From the NCBI RefSeq assembly GCF_025642785.1, contig NZ_JANZKU010000001.1, positions 62,001 to 126,000 on the forward strand: a stretch of 64,000 nucleotides of DNA, read 5' to 3'. The DNA comes from Pseudomonas sp. RIT-PI-AD (GTDB taxonomy: Bacteria > Pseudomonadota > Gammaproteobacteria > Pseudomonadales > Pseudomonadaceae). The position numbers and the translations under genes were made by a program. The notes beneath the pieces are model-generated. The model did not search any database and was not told the origin of the DNA. It saw only the letters and a program-made list of their open reading frames with translations. Positions 49,286-58,331 of the stretch are shown here, piece after piece (the first letter of the stretch is position 1; every line of letters starts with the position of its first letter).

Positions 49286-50122
49286 ATGTCGTCGATTTTC
49301 AAAGGCCTCACCGCCGCCGTCCTGATCCTCGCCGCGAGCGGCGCGGGTGCCGCCGATGCGCTCGATGCGGACGGCATCATGAGCAACGTCAGGGACCGCA
49401 ACGACGGCAAAAGCTTCATGTCGCAGGTTTCGCTGATCCTCCACGACAAGCAGGGCAACACCCGGGTGCGCGAGTTCACCTACCTGCAGAAGGATTACGA
49501 CGACAGCGACAAATTCACCATGTACTTCTCCTCGCCCAACGACGTGCGCGACGTGGCCTTCCACATCGAGAACCCCCACGAGGTGTTGGGCCAGGAGGAC
49601 AGCCAGTGGATGTACCTGCCGGTGAGCCGCCAGACCCGGCGCATCTCCACCACCGACAAGCGCGGCTCCTTCATGGGCAGCGATTACTCCTACGCCGACC
49701 TGGACAAGACCCGGGTCAAGGATTACCGGCAGACCCTGGTCGGCGAGGAAAAGATCGCCGAGCGCGATTGCTACGTGATCGAGCGCGAGCCGGCGTCGCC
49801 GGAGGTGCTGTCGAAGACCGGCTACAACAAGCTCAAGGTGTGGATCGACAAGCAGAACTACCTGGTGATGCGCCAGGACTTCTATGACGTGAAGGGCGTG
49901 CTGATCAAGCAGATGCGCACCAAGCAGGTCGGCACCATCGACGGTATCGACAGCATCATGCTCAGCGAGACCGAGCACTTCATCAACGGCACCCGTTCGG
50001 AAATGCGCTTCAACCAACTGCAATACAACGTGCAACTGGACGACCGGCTGTTCACCCAGACCGCGATCCGCCGCGGCCTGAAGTCCGGCGACATACCGCA
50101 GTTCGCGGTTTCCTCACTGTAA
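49286..50122 (+). CDS. LolA-like periplasmic protein (outer-membrane lipoprotein-sorting family)
   Basis: A 278-residue exported protein with a signal peptide (FKGLTAAVLILAASGAGAAD, cleavage near 22). The mature part has the half-barrel LolA-like pattern, with DQ-free lipid-carrier strands such as DKFTMYFSSPNDVRDVAF, EDSQWMYLPVSRQTRRIS and YNKLKVWIDKQNYLVMRQDFYD. An AAAAGGAG precedes the start. It likely shuttles a lipophilic product between the RND pump and the outer membrane. LolA-like proteins also occur in aryl polyene clusters. Confidence 0.85.
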   Translation: MSSIFKGLTAAVLILAASGAGAADALDADGIMSNVRDRNDGKSFMSQVSLILHDKQGNTRVREFTYLQKDYDDSDKFTMYFSSPNDVRDVAFHIENPHEVLGQEDSQWMYLPVSRQTRRISTTDKRGSFMGSDYSYADLDKTRVKDYRQTLVGEEKIAERDCYVIEREPASPEVLSKTGYNKLKVWIDKQNYLVMRQDFYDVKGVLIKQMRTKQVGTIDGIDSIMLSETEHFINGTRSEMRFNQLQYNVQLDDRLFTQTAIRRGLKSGDIPQFAVSSL

Positions 50123-50140
50123 GTTCCGGTACGGGCGACC

Positions 50141-52765
50141 ATGGAAAGATATCTGGATCTAGTCGAACGCTACGCGCGGTTCATCATCTTCACCCTGTTG
50201 GTGATCACCGCGTATTTCACCTACGTGCTCGGCTCCCTGGCGACCGACACCAACCCCTACCTGCTCAAGGAAGACCACCCGGCGCGCAAGACCATCATCG
50301 ATTTGCAGGGCCAGTTCACCGGCACCTTCGACTCGGTAATGGTGGCGCTGCACAACCCCGACGGCGTGTTCAACAAGGAAACCCTGAACGCGCTGTACTC
50401 GATGTCGCAATCGGCGCGCAAGGTGATCCTCAGCAACGCCGACGACGAGCGCGAACTGCGCCGCATCCTCGACCTGCACGGCGATGACGCGCCGGCGCGG
50501 GCGATGGCCGACGACATGCTCAAGGACGGCTTCACGCAGAACGACTACCAGCAGGCGAAGGCCCTGCGCGACCACGCCCGCAGCAAGGACTGGGACAGTC
50601 ACGAGCAGAAGTTCCTGACCTTCCTCGCCGAACGGATCAACCCGATCCGCGAAATGGCCTCCATGGGCGACCTGGAGAACATCGTCCTCACCGACGACGG
50701 CGAACTGCTGATCCACAAGACCCTGCGCGCCTACGACATGGACCCCAAGGAGGTCGAGGCGGAAATCATGGACAACGAGCTGATGCTCGACGGCGTGGTT
50801 TCCCGCGACAAGACGGTCGCGCTGCTGGTCGCCGAGCTGGGCACCAAGCAGGACGACGCCGAGGCGCAACTGCGCGCCTACCAGATTTTCCGAGGCATCG
50901 TCGCCACCTACCAGACGCAGCATCCGGAGTTCAAGGACGAGGTGTTCATCGCCGGCATGCCGATCTTCATCGCCGCGCAGCAGGAAATCATCAACCACGA
51001 CCTGGTGCTGCTGTTCCCGATCGTGTTCCTGCTGGTCACCTCGCTGCTGCTGTTCTTCTTCCGCAAGCCGCTCGGCCTGCTGTTGCCGCTGTTCAATATC
51101 CTGTTCTGCACCATCTGGACGCTGGGCCTGATGGCGCTGTGCAAGGTGCCGTTCGACCTGCTCACCAGCGTGCTGCCGGTGTTCCTCTTCACCATCTGTT
51201 GCGCCGACGCCATCCACATCATGGCCGAGTACTACGAGCAGAAGTTGGCGGGCAACAGCAACCGCGAGGCCAACCGGCAGACCATGCGCCTGATGGTGAC
51301 GCCAGTGGTGTTGACCACGGTGACCACCATCGCCACCTTCGTGATCTCCACCACCACCAACATCGTCAGCATCCGCAACTTCGGCGTGTTCATGTCCCTC
51401 GGGCTGACCGCCGCGCTGATCATCTCCCTGCTGCTGATCCCGGCCTGGATTTCCCTCTGGGGGCGCGACGAGCCGCTGCGCAAGAAGGTGCACAAGGAGT
51501 CGATCATCTCGGTGCAACTGGTGCGCCTCTGCGCCTGGCTGATCACCCATCGGAAGAAGGTGCTGACGGTGTTGCTGCCGCTGATGGCGGTGCTCACGGT
51601 GCTGACCTTCTTCATCGACATCGAGGATTCCGGGATCGCCTACTTCAAGAAGGACAGTCCGGTACGGGTCTCCGACCAGTTCATCAACGCCCACGTCGCC
51701 GGTACCGCGCCGGGCTGGATCGCCATCGACAGCAAGACCCCGCGCGGCGTGCTGAACACCGACGTGGTCAAGTTCATCGATAAGCTCGACGCCTTCATCC
51801 GGGCCCAGCCGGACGTCAGCTACGGCTATTCGCTGGCGACCTACGTCAAGCGCATGAACCTGGTGCTGAACGACATGAACCCGGCCTACAAGCGGGTTCC
51901 GGACGCCAAGGAACAGGTCACCTCGGTCGATGAGGACGGTCGCCGCGAAACCTTCGAGGTGGATGGCAACGCCCTGATCGAGCAGCACGTGATGCTGTTC
52001 GAGAACGGCGGCGGTTCCGATCTGCACAACGTGCTCAACGCCGACTATTCCAAGGCCCTGACCCTGTACACCATGACGTCCTCGGTGGCCAGCGATTACC
52101 AGAGCCTGCTGGATCGCCTGGATGCCTGGCTGGCGGTGAACAAGCCGGCCAACCTGGAAGTCACCCACGCCGGCACCCCGGTGATCTGGACCGGCGTCCT
52201 GCAGGAAATCACCCGCGGCCAAGTGCTCAGCTTCACCCTGGCGACCCTGGTGGTGTCGCTGATGATGATGCTCTGGCTGAAGTCGGTGCGCCTGGGGCTG
52301 CTCGGCATGCTCACCTTGCTGGCCACCTCGGTGACCCTCTACGGCTGCATGTTCCTGTTGAAGATCCAGCTCAACATCGGCACCACGCTGGTGACCTTCC
52401 TGGTGGTGGGCGTGGTGGACTACGCGGTGCACCTGTTGTCGAGGATGAAGCTGCTGGTGCAGCAAGGCATGGACATCGACGCCTCGATCCTCCAGGCCAT
52501 GCACAGCGTCGGCCGCTCCACCGTGGTCAACGTGGTGATCTTCTCGGTGGGCTTCATGGCGCTGCTGTTCTCCGAGTTCAAGCCAATCATCGATCTCGGT
52601 GCGCTGGTCGCCCTGGCGCTGTTCACCAGTGGCGTGATGACGGTCCTGGTGGTGACGCTGATCTCGCCCTGGTTCTTCGGCGCGATCATCGCCGAGCGAG
52701 ACCGTGCCGGTGTGGTGCCGGCGCAACCCATCGTGCGACCGGGGGCCGGCGAGCTGCCCGTCTAA
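50141..52765 (+). CDS. RND/MMPL-family transporter
   Basis: An 874-residue inner-membrane transporter with the two-fold RND layout. There is one helix near residues 15-35, a periplasmic domain to about 270, five helices around 280-450, then another helix near 470, a second periplasmic domain to about 690, and five final helices to about 860. It has 12 spans and MMPL-type length. Family members move lipids and hydrophobic metabolites using the proton gradient. It closes the operon 18 bases after the LolA-like gene and is followed by a strong terminator. Confidence 0.93.
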   Translation: MERYLDLVERYARFIIFTLLVITAYFTYVLGSLATDTNPYLLKEDHPARKTIIDLQGQFTGTFDSVMVALHNPDGVFNKETLNALYSMSQSARKVILSNADDERELRRILDLHGDDAPARAMADDMLKDGFTQNDYQQAKALRDHARSKDWDSHEQKFLTFLAERINPIREMASMGDLENIVLTDDGELLIHKTLRAYDMDPKEVEAEIMDNELMLDGVVSRDKTVALLVAELGTKQDDAEAQLRAYQIFRGIVATYQTQHPEFKDEVFIAGMPIFIAAQQEIINHDLVLLFPIVFLLVTSLLLFFFRKPLGLLLPLFNILFCTIWTLGLMALCKVPFDLLTSVLPVFLFTICCADAIHIMAEYYEQKLAGNSNREANRQTMRLMVTPVVLTTVTTIATFVISTTTNIVSIRNFGVFMSLGLTAALIISLLLIPAWISLWGRDEPLRKKVHKESIISVQLVRLCAWLITHRKKVLTVLLPLMAVLTVLTFFIDIEDSGIAYFKKDSPVRVSDQFINAHVAGTAPGWIAIDSKTPRGVLNTDVVKFIDKLDAFIRAQPDVSYGYSLATYVKRMNLVLNDMNPAYKRVPDAKEQVTSVDEDGRRETFEVDGNALIEQHVMLFENGGGSDLHNVLNADYSKALTLYTMTSSVASDYQSLLDRLDAWLAVNKPANLEVTHAGTPVIWTGVLQEITRGQVLSFTLATLVVSLMMMLWLKSVRLGLLGMLTLLATSVTLYGCMFLLKIQLNIGTTLVTFLVVGVVDYAVHLLSRMKLLVQQGMDIDASILQAMHSVGRSTVVNVVIFSVGFMALLFSEFKPIIDLGALVALALFTSGVMTVLVVTLISPWFFGAIIAERDRAGVVPAQPIVRPGAGELPV

Positions 52766-52791
52766 TAAGACCCTTTGCTCCGCTGTACCTT

Positions 52792-52820
52792 GCCCACTGC
52801 TCGCGCAGTGGGCTTTTTTT
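52792..52820 (+). terminator. rho-independent terminator of the biosynthetic operon
   Basis: A 9-bp stem (GCCCACTGC / GCAGTGGGC) with a TCGC loop and a run of seven T, 26 bases after the RND gene stop. Confidence 0.95.
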
Positions 52821-52894
52821 CGCCTGCGTAAAAGGCGCCGAGGGCGCGCCGCCCGCTCAGCCGACGCATCGCGTCAGGCGAGCCAGCAGTCGCT

Positions 52895-53305
52895 TCAGGT
52901 CGTCAGGGTGGAATGGTTTTTTTCCTCTGCCTGGGCGGTATTGTTCAGGTGACATTCTTCCCGGGCGTCCTTGAGGTTTTCCTCGAAGTCCACCAGCCCT
53001 TCGTAGAGCTTGCGCATGCTGCTTATCTGGGTCAGGAGCTCCTGCTTCTTCCTCTGCACCTCGCGCTGCGCCAGCTCCCAGGGGAATTCCTGGCCGCTGT
53101 AGTCGCGAAGGATCTCCTGGAGTTCCTTGAGCCGGAAACCGAGCTGCTGGGCGCACTTGATGAAGCGCAGCACATCGACGCTTTCCTGGCTGTATATCCG
53201 GTACTTGCCCTCGCGCTGGGCTTGGGGGATCAGGCCGATTTCCTCGTAGTGACGGATGCTCTTGATCGTGGTGCCGGAGAGTTTGGCTGCTTTTCCTATG
53301 TACAT
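52895..53305 (-). CDS. MerR-family transcriptional regulator
   Basis: A 136-residue regulator. Residues 1-70 are the MerR winged helix (IGKAAKLSGTTIKSIRHYEEIGLIP, KYRIYSQ). Residues about 75-115 form the antiparallel coiled-coil dimer helix. Cysteines are only at 51 and 118, so the paired C-terminal ligands of metal sensors such as CueR are not present; it may sense a small molecule, oxidation or the pathway product. It is convergent with the biosynthetic operon and the only regulator in the locus. The operon promoter has MerR geometry, making this protein the natural activator. Confidence 0.9.
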   Translation of the reverse strand: MYIGKAAKLSGTTIKSIRHYEEIGLIPQAQREGKYRIYSQESVDVLRFIKCAQQLGFRLKELQEILRDYSGQEFPWELAQREVQRKKQELLTQISSMRKLYEGLVDFEENLKDAREECHLNNTAQAEEKNHSTLTT

Positions 53306-53865
53306 GACGAATGCCGTTTTGCTGAAAATGAATCGGGTCGAACGGATAGGGGTTCGCGTCTCAGGGACATCGTGAGGGACGTGTGTGGTGGGGCGTTTTC
53401 CTCCATGAAGTGCTGGGTTCGCGACAATCTCGTCGCACCGCGCCGTACACGAGGTCGGCGCGGTCCATTGGCGTCTAGCGCCGAGTCTCGGCTAGGTCGT
53501 TCGGGTCGTGCCCGGATCGGGATGCGGATACGGCGGGTGCGCGGGCATGGCCTGTGCGGGACGTGCCGTGGGGCCATTGCAGAAGGGAAGTGCCATGGGA
53601 TGTCCGTTCCTTGGTCGATGGGCTGGCAAGGCGTGCCATTGCGTCCGTTGCAGGTGTCCCGATTCGGACACGCGCGTTAAATACCCTATTCCGTGTAAGG
53701 GTACAGCCTGTTTTATGTTACGGGGTATGAATGGTTCTCAAATGAACGCTACCGATCGACACGTCGCCCCCTCGCGCTTCGACCTCGTCGCGCTCCACAA
53801 GGCGAAGAGCGCGCGCGTCGCGTCCCACAGGCCGCACAAGAAAAAGCCCCGCGTATGGCGGGGCT
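53306..53865. other. intergenic, right edge of the biosynthetic locus
   Basis: 560 bases between merR and the small PA3496-family gene. Open frames exist on both strands but none shows a domain, ribosome site or homologous neighbour. It marks the return to core genes. Confidence 0.5.
53841..53865 (-). terminator. terminator of the PA3496-family gene
   Basis: On the minus strand AGCCCCGC-CATAC-GCGGGGCT is followed by TTTTTCTTG and begins directly after the stop codon at 53866. Confidence 0.85.
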
Positions 53866-54051
53866 CTACAGGTCGAAATCGTAATCCGCCAGTTGCCGTT
53901 GTAAACGACGTTCCTCCAGCAGGTTGTCGATGACGCGGCGCTTGGTCAGGTTGGTCTTGGAAACCTCTACGGGTTTCTCCACCACCGCCTCGTCGGCGTC
54001 CTCGGCGACGAATTCGTCTTCGATCTCGATCTCGTCTTTGTCGGCGCTCAT
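53866..54051 (-). CDS. small acidic PA3496-family protein
   Basis: A 61-residue soluble protein: a strongly acidic N-terminal half (DKDEIEIEDEFVAEDADEA) and a basic helical C-terminus (NLTKRRVIDNLLEERRLQRQL). It fits a small pseudomonad family named after PA3496, described as putative envelope-integrity proteins, with little experimental detail. I chose ATG 54051, supported by GGAG eight bases upstream; a GTG at 54060 is the alternative. It lies between nth and the biosynthetic locus on the minus strand. Confidence 0.8.
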   Translation of the reverse strand: MSADKDEIEIEDEFVAEDADEAVVEKPVEVSKTNLTKRRVIDNLLEERRLQRQLADYDFDL

Positions 54052-54158
54052 GGCATTCACTCCAGCTCACGGGGTGCTATTGGCGGACCTTATAGCGACA
54101 AAGCTGGAGAGCGTAAAAAAGATTTTTTCAATCGATCGACGAAAATTTTCCTCAAACT

Positions 54159-54797
54159 TCAATCGATGGCGGTCTTCTCGGGGTACTCGCAGAGGTCCTC
54201 GATCCGGCAACTGCCGCAGCGCGGCTTGCGGGCCTGGCATACGTAGCGGCCGTGGAGGATCAACCAGTGATGGGCGTCGAGGAGGAATTCCTTCGGCACG
54301 AACTTCAGCAGTTGGCGTTCCACCTCCAGCACGTTCTTCCCGGGGGCGATGCGGGTGCGGTTGCTCACCCGGAAGATGTGCGTGTCCACCGCCATCACCG
54401 GATGGCGAAAGGCGGTGTTGAGCACCACGTTGGCGGTCTTGCGGCCCACGCCGGGCAACGCCTCCAGGGCCTCGCGATCGTCCGGCACCTGCCCGCCATG
54501 GCGTTCGATGAGCAAGCGGCAGGTCTCGATGACGTTCTTCGCCTTGGCGTTGTACAGGCCGATGGTCTTGATGTACTCGGACAGCCCCTCCACACCCAGG
54601 GCGAGGATCGCCTCCGGGGTATTGGCCACCGGATACAGGCGCGCGGTGGCCTTGTTGACCCCGACGTCGGTGGCCTGGGCGGAAAGAATCACCGCGATGA
54701 GCAGCTCGAAGGGCGTGCTGTAGACCAGTTCGGTGCGGGGTTCGGGGTTGTCCTCCCGCAGGCGGCGGAAGATTTCGTAGCGTTTCGCGGCGTTCAT
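54159..54797 (-). CDS. nth: endonuclease III (DNA glycosylase/AP lyase)
   Basis: A 212-residue base-excision repair enzyme for oxidised pyrimidines. The helix-hairpin-helix LPGVGRKTANVVL (residues about 113-125) contains the catalytic Lys, and the catalytic Asp follows in AVDTHIFRVSNR. The C-terminal [4Fe-4S] ligands are in CQARKPRCGSCRIEDLC (CX6CX2CX5C). Its start overlaps the rnfE stop by four bases, as nth and rnf are commonly linked. Confidence 0.98.
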   Translation of the reverse strand: MNAAKRYEIFRRLREDNPEPRTELVYSTPFELLIAVILSAQATDVGVNKATARLYPVANTPEAILALGVEGLSEYIKTIGLYNAKAKNVIETCRLLIERHGGQVPDDREALEALPGVGRKTANVVLNTAFRHPVMAVDTHIFRVSNRTRIAPGKNVLEVERQLLKFVPKEFLLDAHHWLILHGRYVCQARKPRCGSCRIEDLCEYPEKTAID

Positions 54798-55372
54798 GGC
54801 GTGTGGCTTTCGTTCGAAGACGTCAAGTGGTTGGCCAGGGCCAGCAACAGGCCCAGCAGGATGAAGGCGCCCGGCGCCAGGCTCAAGGGCGGCAGGCCGG
54901 CGAAGGGCAGGGCCAGGCCGGCATCGCGCGCCATGCCGAGCCAGCCGTTGCCGGCGAACAGGCTGCCGTGCCCCAGGCTTTCGCGGAGCAGGCCCAGCAA
55001 CACTGCGAGCGCGGCGAAGCCCAGGCCGCTCTTCACCCCGGCGAAGGCGCCGACGGGGCGGGTCGCCAGTTGCAGGCAGGGCAGCGCCAGCAGGCCGAGG
55101 AAGGGACCGAGGGCCTGGCGTAGCGGATAGGCCCAGGCCTGCATCGCCAGGTCGACGAGGGCGACCAGGGTTCCCGCCAGCAGCAGGGCGGCGCCCCACT
55201 GCGCCGGGTCCGGCAGCCAGCGGCGCAGGAGCGCGAACAGCAAGCCGAAGCCACCGAATACCAGCACGCCGGCGAGGCCGAGGGCGATGGCCTTGCCGAG
55301 CAGGTCGGTGGCGCCGAGCAGGGGCGCGAGGGCCAGCCAGGGCGCCGTGGTCCACGCCGTCCAGCCTTTCAT
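54794..55372 (-). CDS. rnfE: Rnf complex membrane subunit RnfE-like (divergent)
   Basis: A 192-residue protein with six hydrophobic helices. Its place between rnfG and nth and the blocks RESLGHGSLFAG and LAPGAFILLGLLLAL match RnfE. In typical RnfE, two Cys in LLGLCPLL and TNC hold half of a membrane [2Fe-2S] cluster. Here the first is absent (APLLGATDLLG), while a Cys in ALPCLQL may correspond to the second. I chose the start at 55372 (MKGWTAW), overlapping the rnfG stop. Assignment is firm from context, function less so. Confidence 0.8.
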   Translation of the reverse strand: MKGWTAWTTAPWLALAPLLGATDLLGKAIALGLAGVLVFGGFGLLFALLRRWLPDPAQWGAALLLAGTLVALVDLAMQAWAYPLRQALGPFLGLLALPCLQLATRPVGAFAGVKSGLGFAALAVLLGLLRESLGHGSLFAGNGWLGMARDAGLALPFAGLPPLSLAPGAFILLGLLLALANHLTSSNESHTP

Positions 55373-55953
55373 GGCGTTTCCCCGGCGAGCAGGCGTTCGC
55401 GGTGGGCGTCGAAGAAGCGCAGGGCGCGCTGCAAGGCCTGGCTCACCGCTTTCGAGGTGAGCGTGGCGCCGGCGATCTGGTCGACCCGGCCGCCTTCGGC
55501 GCGCAGTCGCCAATCGTCCGCGGACGTGCGGCCGAGGAAATCCCGTAGCCAGGCGCCCTGGCGCTCGAGGTCGGCGAGGCCGGCGGTCTCCCGTTGCGCC
55601 AGTACCCGGGCGCCGACCAGCCGGGCGTCGCGGTCGATCGCCACCCGCAGTTCGATGCGGCCTTCGTAGCCTTGCGCGGCGACCGGCAGCACCACCGCGA
55701 CGGAGCGTCCGCCAAGGGTGGCGAGGTAGGCCGGGCGCGCCTCGCGGTTATCCAGCAGGCCGCCGGCGGCCAGGGCGATGGGCCGGCGCAGCGGATGGTT
55801 GTCGTAGCTGCCGGGCGGCAGCAGGTCGAGCAGGGCGCGCTCGGCGGCCGCCTGCCGCTGGGCCTCGATGCGGCCGTCGAGCCAACGGGCGGCGCCGACG
55901 CAGAGCAGCAGGCCGCAGAGGGCCACCAGCGCCAGGCCGGCGTACTTATGCAT
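55369..55953 (-). CDS. rnfG: Rnf complex FMN-binding subunit RnfG
   Basis: A 194-residue protein: one N-terminal membrane anchor (about 4-22) and a periplasmic FMN-binding domain with the flavinylation motif AGATLTS (Thr164), where FMN is bound by a phosphoester link. It passes electrons on the periplasmic side of the Rnf complex. It overlaps rnfE downstream and rnfD upstream by 4 to 8 bases. Confidence 0.9.
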   Translation of the reverse strand: MHKYAGLALVALCGLLLCVGAARWLDGRIEAQRQAAAERALLDLLPPGSYDNHPLRRPIALAAGGLLDNREARPAYLATLGGRSVAVVLPVAAQGYEGRIELRVAIDRDARLVGARVLAQRETAGLADLERQGAWLRDFLGRTSADDWRLRAEGGRVDQIAGATLTSKAVSQALQRALRFFDAHRERLLAGETP

Positions 55954-56968
55954 GCTCGCCCGCCTGGCGCCGTTCCAGGCGCTCCAGGGCCGGCACCGCC
56001 AGGTTCATCAGCAGGACGGCGAAGGCCAGGCCGTCCGGATAGCTGCCATAGGCGCGGATCAGGTAGGTGAGCAGACCGATCCCGATGCCGAACAGCAGGC
56101 GCGCGCGGGCGCCTCGCGGGGCGGTGACGGGTTCGCTGGCGATGAAGAAGGCACCGAGCATGCTCGCCCCGGTAAACAGGTGCAGCAGCGGCGAGCCGTG
56201 GGAGTCCGAACCGGAGCCATTCCAGCCGAACAGGCTGGCGACGAACAGTGCGCCCAGCACGCCCAGGGGAATCTGCCAGGCGATGACCCGACGCTTGAGC
56301 AGGTACAGCCCGCCCAGCAGAAAGGCCAGGTTGACTCCTTCGACGCCGCGCCCGCCGACCCGGCCGAACGCCGGGTCGCGCTGGAACAGTTCGTCGAGGG
56401 TCAGGCGGTCGTTGTGCTTGAGGCTGTCGAGCAGCGTGGCCTGGCTCCAGCCATCCACCGCCGGAGCGCCGAAACCGAAGACCTGCTGGCTGGCCGCCAG
56501 GGGGCTCCCGAAGGCATCGGGCGCGGGCCAGTGGCTCATCTGCGCGGGAAAGGCCACCAGGGCGAAGGCGTAGCCGAGCATCGCCGGATTCAACGGGTTC
56601 TGCCCGAAGCCGCCGAACAGTGCCTTGCCGAACAGGCTGGCGAATGCCGTGGCGCAGACGCTCAGCCACCAGGGCGAGCCGGCCGGCAGCGCGATCGCCA
56701 ACAGCAGGGCGCTGACCAGGCCGCCGCCTTCGGCCAGCAGCGGCCTGCCGAACAGCGCCCGCTCGGCGGGCATTGGGCGCCGATGCCGCCAGTGGCGGAC
56801 CAGGGCTTCGCAGGCCAGACCGCTGGCGAGGCACAAGATCAGTTGCAGCGGCACCGCCCAGCCGTACAGCCAGAACAGCGTCGCCAGGCCGGGCAGGCAC
56901 GCCAGCGCCACGTCGCGCATCGCCGGGCGCGGGTCGAGGAGCAGGGCTTCAGGCCGGAGACTGGTCAT
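55946..56968 (-). CDS. rnfD: Rnf complex membrane subunit RnfD
   Basis: A 340-residue polytopic protein with about nine spans. The FMN-attachment region characteristic of RnfD/NqrB appears in [21 protein letters not shown] (residues about 235-255), although the residue carrying FMN cannot be fixed by eye. I chose the start at 56968 ([15 protein letters not shown]). It overlaps the rnfB stop by 20 bases, which leaves no space for rnfC. Confidence 0.9.
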   Translation of the reverse strand: MTSLRPEALLLDPRPAMRDVALACLPGLATLFWLYGWAVPLQLILCLASGLACEALVRHWRHRRPMPAERALFGRPLLAEGGGLVSALLLAIALPAGSPWWLSVCATAFASLFGKALFGGFGQNPLNPAMLGYAFALVAFPAQMSHWPAPDAFGSPLAASQQVFGFGAPAVDGWSQATLLDSLKHNDRLTLDELFQRDPAFGRVGGRGVEGVNLAFLLGGLYLLKRRVIAWQIPLGVLGALFVASLFGWNGSGSDSHGSPLLHLFTGASMLGAFFIASEPVTAPRGARARLLFGIGIGLLTYLIRAYGSYPDGLAFAVLLMNLAVPALERLERRQAGEHA

Positions 56969-58331
56969 GCAGGCGTCGTTCGGCTTCGGCCAGGCGCGCA
57001 TGCGCCCTGGCCAGGGCGTCGGCATCCAGGGGATGGCGGTGCTGTTGGGCGCGGACTTCGGCGCGGGCGTAGGCCAGTTCGGTCTTCAGCGCGCGCAGCT
57101 CGGCGGGCATCGGCTGTTTGTCGATACGCTGCAGGCGCGGCGCCGGACGGCCACAGGCGTCCTCGGCGGCATGCAGCTCCCGCTCGGCGTCCGCCAGGGC
57201 GTGGCGCAGGCGCTCCAGTTCCGCGGCGGGCGCGGCATCCCGCTCGGCGCTGCGCAGCGCCGCGCGGCGGGTGAGCAGGGTCACCTTGGCTTTCTTCAGG
57301 TCCGCGTCGCCGGGCCCGCGGGGCGAGGGGGGGTGAAGCTGGCCGGCCAGGGCCTCGGCGCGCCGGGTCTCCTCTTCCAGGGCCTGGAGCTGCGCACGTT
57401 GCGCGGGGTCGGGCGTAGGGCCGAAGCGCTTGAGGGCCTTGAGCCATTGCGCGCGGCTCATGGCGGCGGCGATTCGCGCCTGTTTCGCGGCGTCGGGTGG
57501 GACGTCGGGCGCGACGGACGCGGCCACCGGCGGCGCCTGCTGAGCCTGTTCCCAGGCCTGCCGGGCGGCCCTGGCCGCCTCGCGCAGGGAGGCGACCTGG
57601 GCGGCCAGGGTCTCGCCGCCATGCTGCGCCCACTGCTTCTCGGCCTTGGCCAGCGCCACCTGAGCCATGGACGCTTCGATCTTCAAGCGCTTGAGGAGCG
57701 CGGAGGGCTCGGCGGCGACGCCCGGAATGCCTTGCCGCGCCTTGACCCGCGCCCGCGCCGCCTGCACCGCGTCGAGGGGCGCGTCCGCCGCCGTGGCGAC
57801 GGGGGCCGTGCGGCGCAGCCGTTCCGCCCGGCGCCGCTGTTCTTCGCGTTGCAGGCGTGCCTGGCGGCGCTCGTAGCGTTCGCGGAAAAGGTCGGCCTGC
57901 TGGCGCTGTCGTTGCGCCTGCTCTGTCGGCAGCGGGAGCAGGTCGATGCAGTCCACCGGGCAGGGCGCCACGCAGAGTTCGCACCCGGTGCATTCCGCCG
58001 TGATCACCGTGTGCATCAGCCGCGCGGCGCCGACGATGGCGTCCACCGGGCAGGCCTGGATGCACTTGGTACAACCGATGCACTCGGCCTCGCGGATGAA
58101 GGCGATCTGCGCCGGGGTCGGCCCGTCGGGCGACTCCAGGGGCAGCGGCGGGCGGCCCAGCAGGCTCGCCAGGGCCTGGATGGTCGCCTCGCCGCCCGGT
58201 GGGCATTTATTGAGGGCTTCGCCGTGGGCGATCCCGACGGCGTAGGGTTTGCAGCCGGGATGGCCGCATTTGCCGCACTGGGTCTGCGGGAGCAACGCGT
58301 CGATGGCCTGGATGCGTTCGGCGCCGTTCAT
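56949..58331 (-). CDS. rnfB: Rnf complex iron-sulfur subunit RnfB with long charged extension, no membrane anchor
   Basis: A 460-residue protein. Residues 1-45 hold the [4Fe-4S] motif CGKCGHPGC (Cys19/22/27, plus Cys43). Residues 80-130 hold two ferredoxin motifs, [12 protein letters not shown] and [12 protein letters not shown]. Typical RnfB has about 190 residues and begins with a membrane helix; here translation begins right before the first cluster. The last 320 residues are a low-complexity Ala/Arg/Gln-rich helical extension, like the tails often seen on RnfC. It is flanked by rnfA (4-base overlap) and rnfD. A fusion or deletion that removed rnfC is one reading; a lineage-specific Rnf form is another. 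Confidence 0.88.
   Translation of the reverse strand: MNGAERIQAIDALLPQTQCGKCGHPGCKPYAVGIAHGEALNKCPPGGEATIQALASLLGRPPLPLESPDGPTPAQIAFIREAECIGCTKCIQACPVDAIVGAARLMHTVITAECTGCELCVAPCPVDCIDLLPLPTEQAQRQRQQADLFRERYERRQARLQREEQRRRAERLRRTAPVATAADAPLDAVQAARARVKARQGIPGVAAEPSALLKRLKIEASMAQVALAKAEKQWAQHGGETLAAQVASLREAARAARQAWEQAQQAPPVAASVAPDVPPDAAKQARIAAAMSRAQWLKALKRFGPTPDPAQRAQLQALEEETRRAEALAGQLHPPSPRGPGDADLKKAKVTLLTRRAALRSAERDAAPAAELERLRHALADAERELHAAEDACGRPAPRLQRIDKQPMPAELRALKTELAYARAEVRAQQHRHPLDADALARAHARLAEAERRLHDQSPA

Noticed and set aside
50159-52726. 855-codon minus-strand open frame opposite the RND gene
   Set aside because: His/Gln/Arg-rich low-complexity antisense artefact of the transporter gene.
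53508-53933. 141-codon plus-strand frame between merR and nth
   Set aside because: Overlaps the terminator and the PA3496-family gene on the other strand; no ribosome site or domain.
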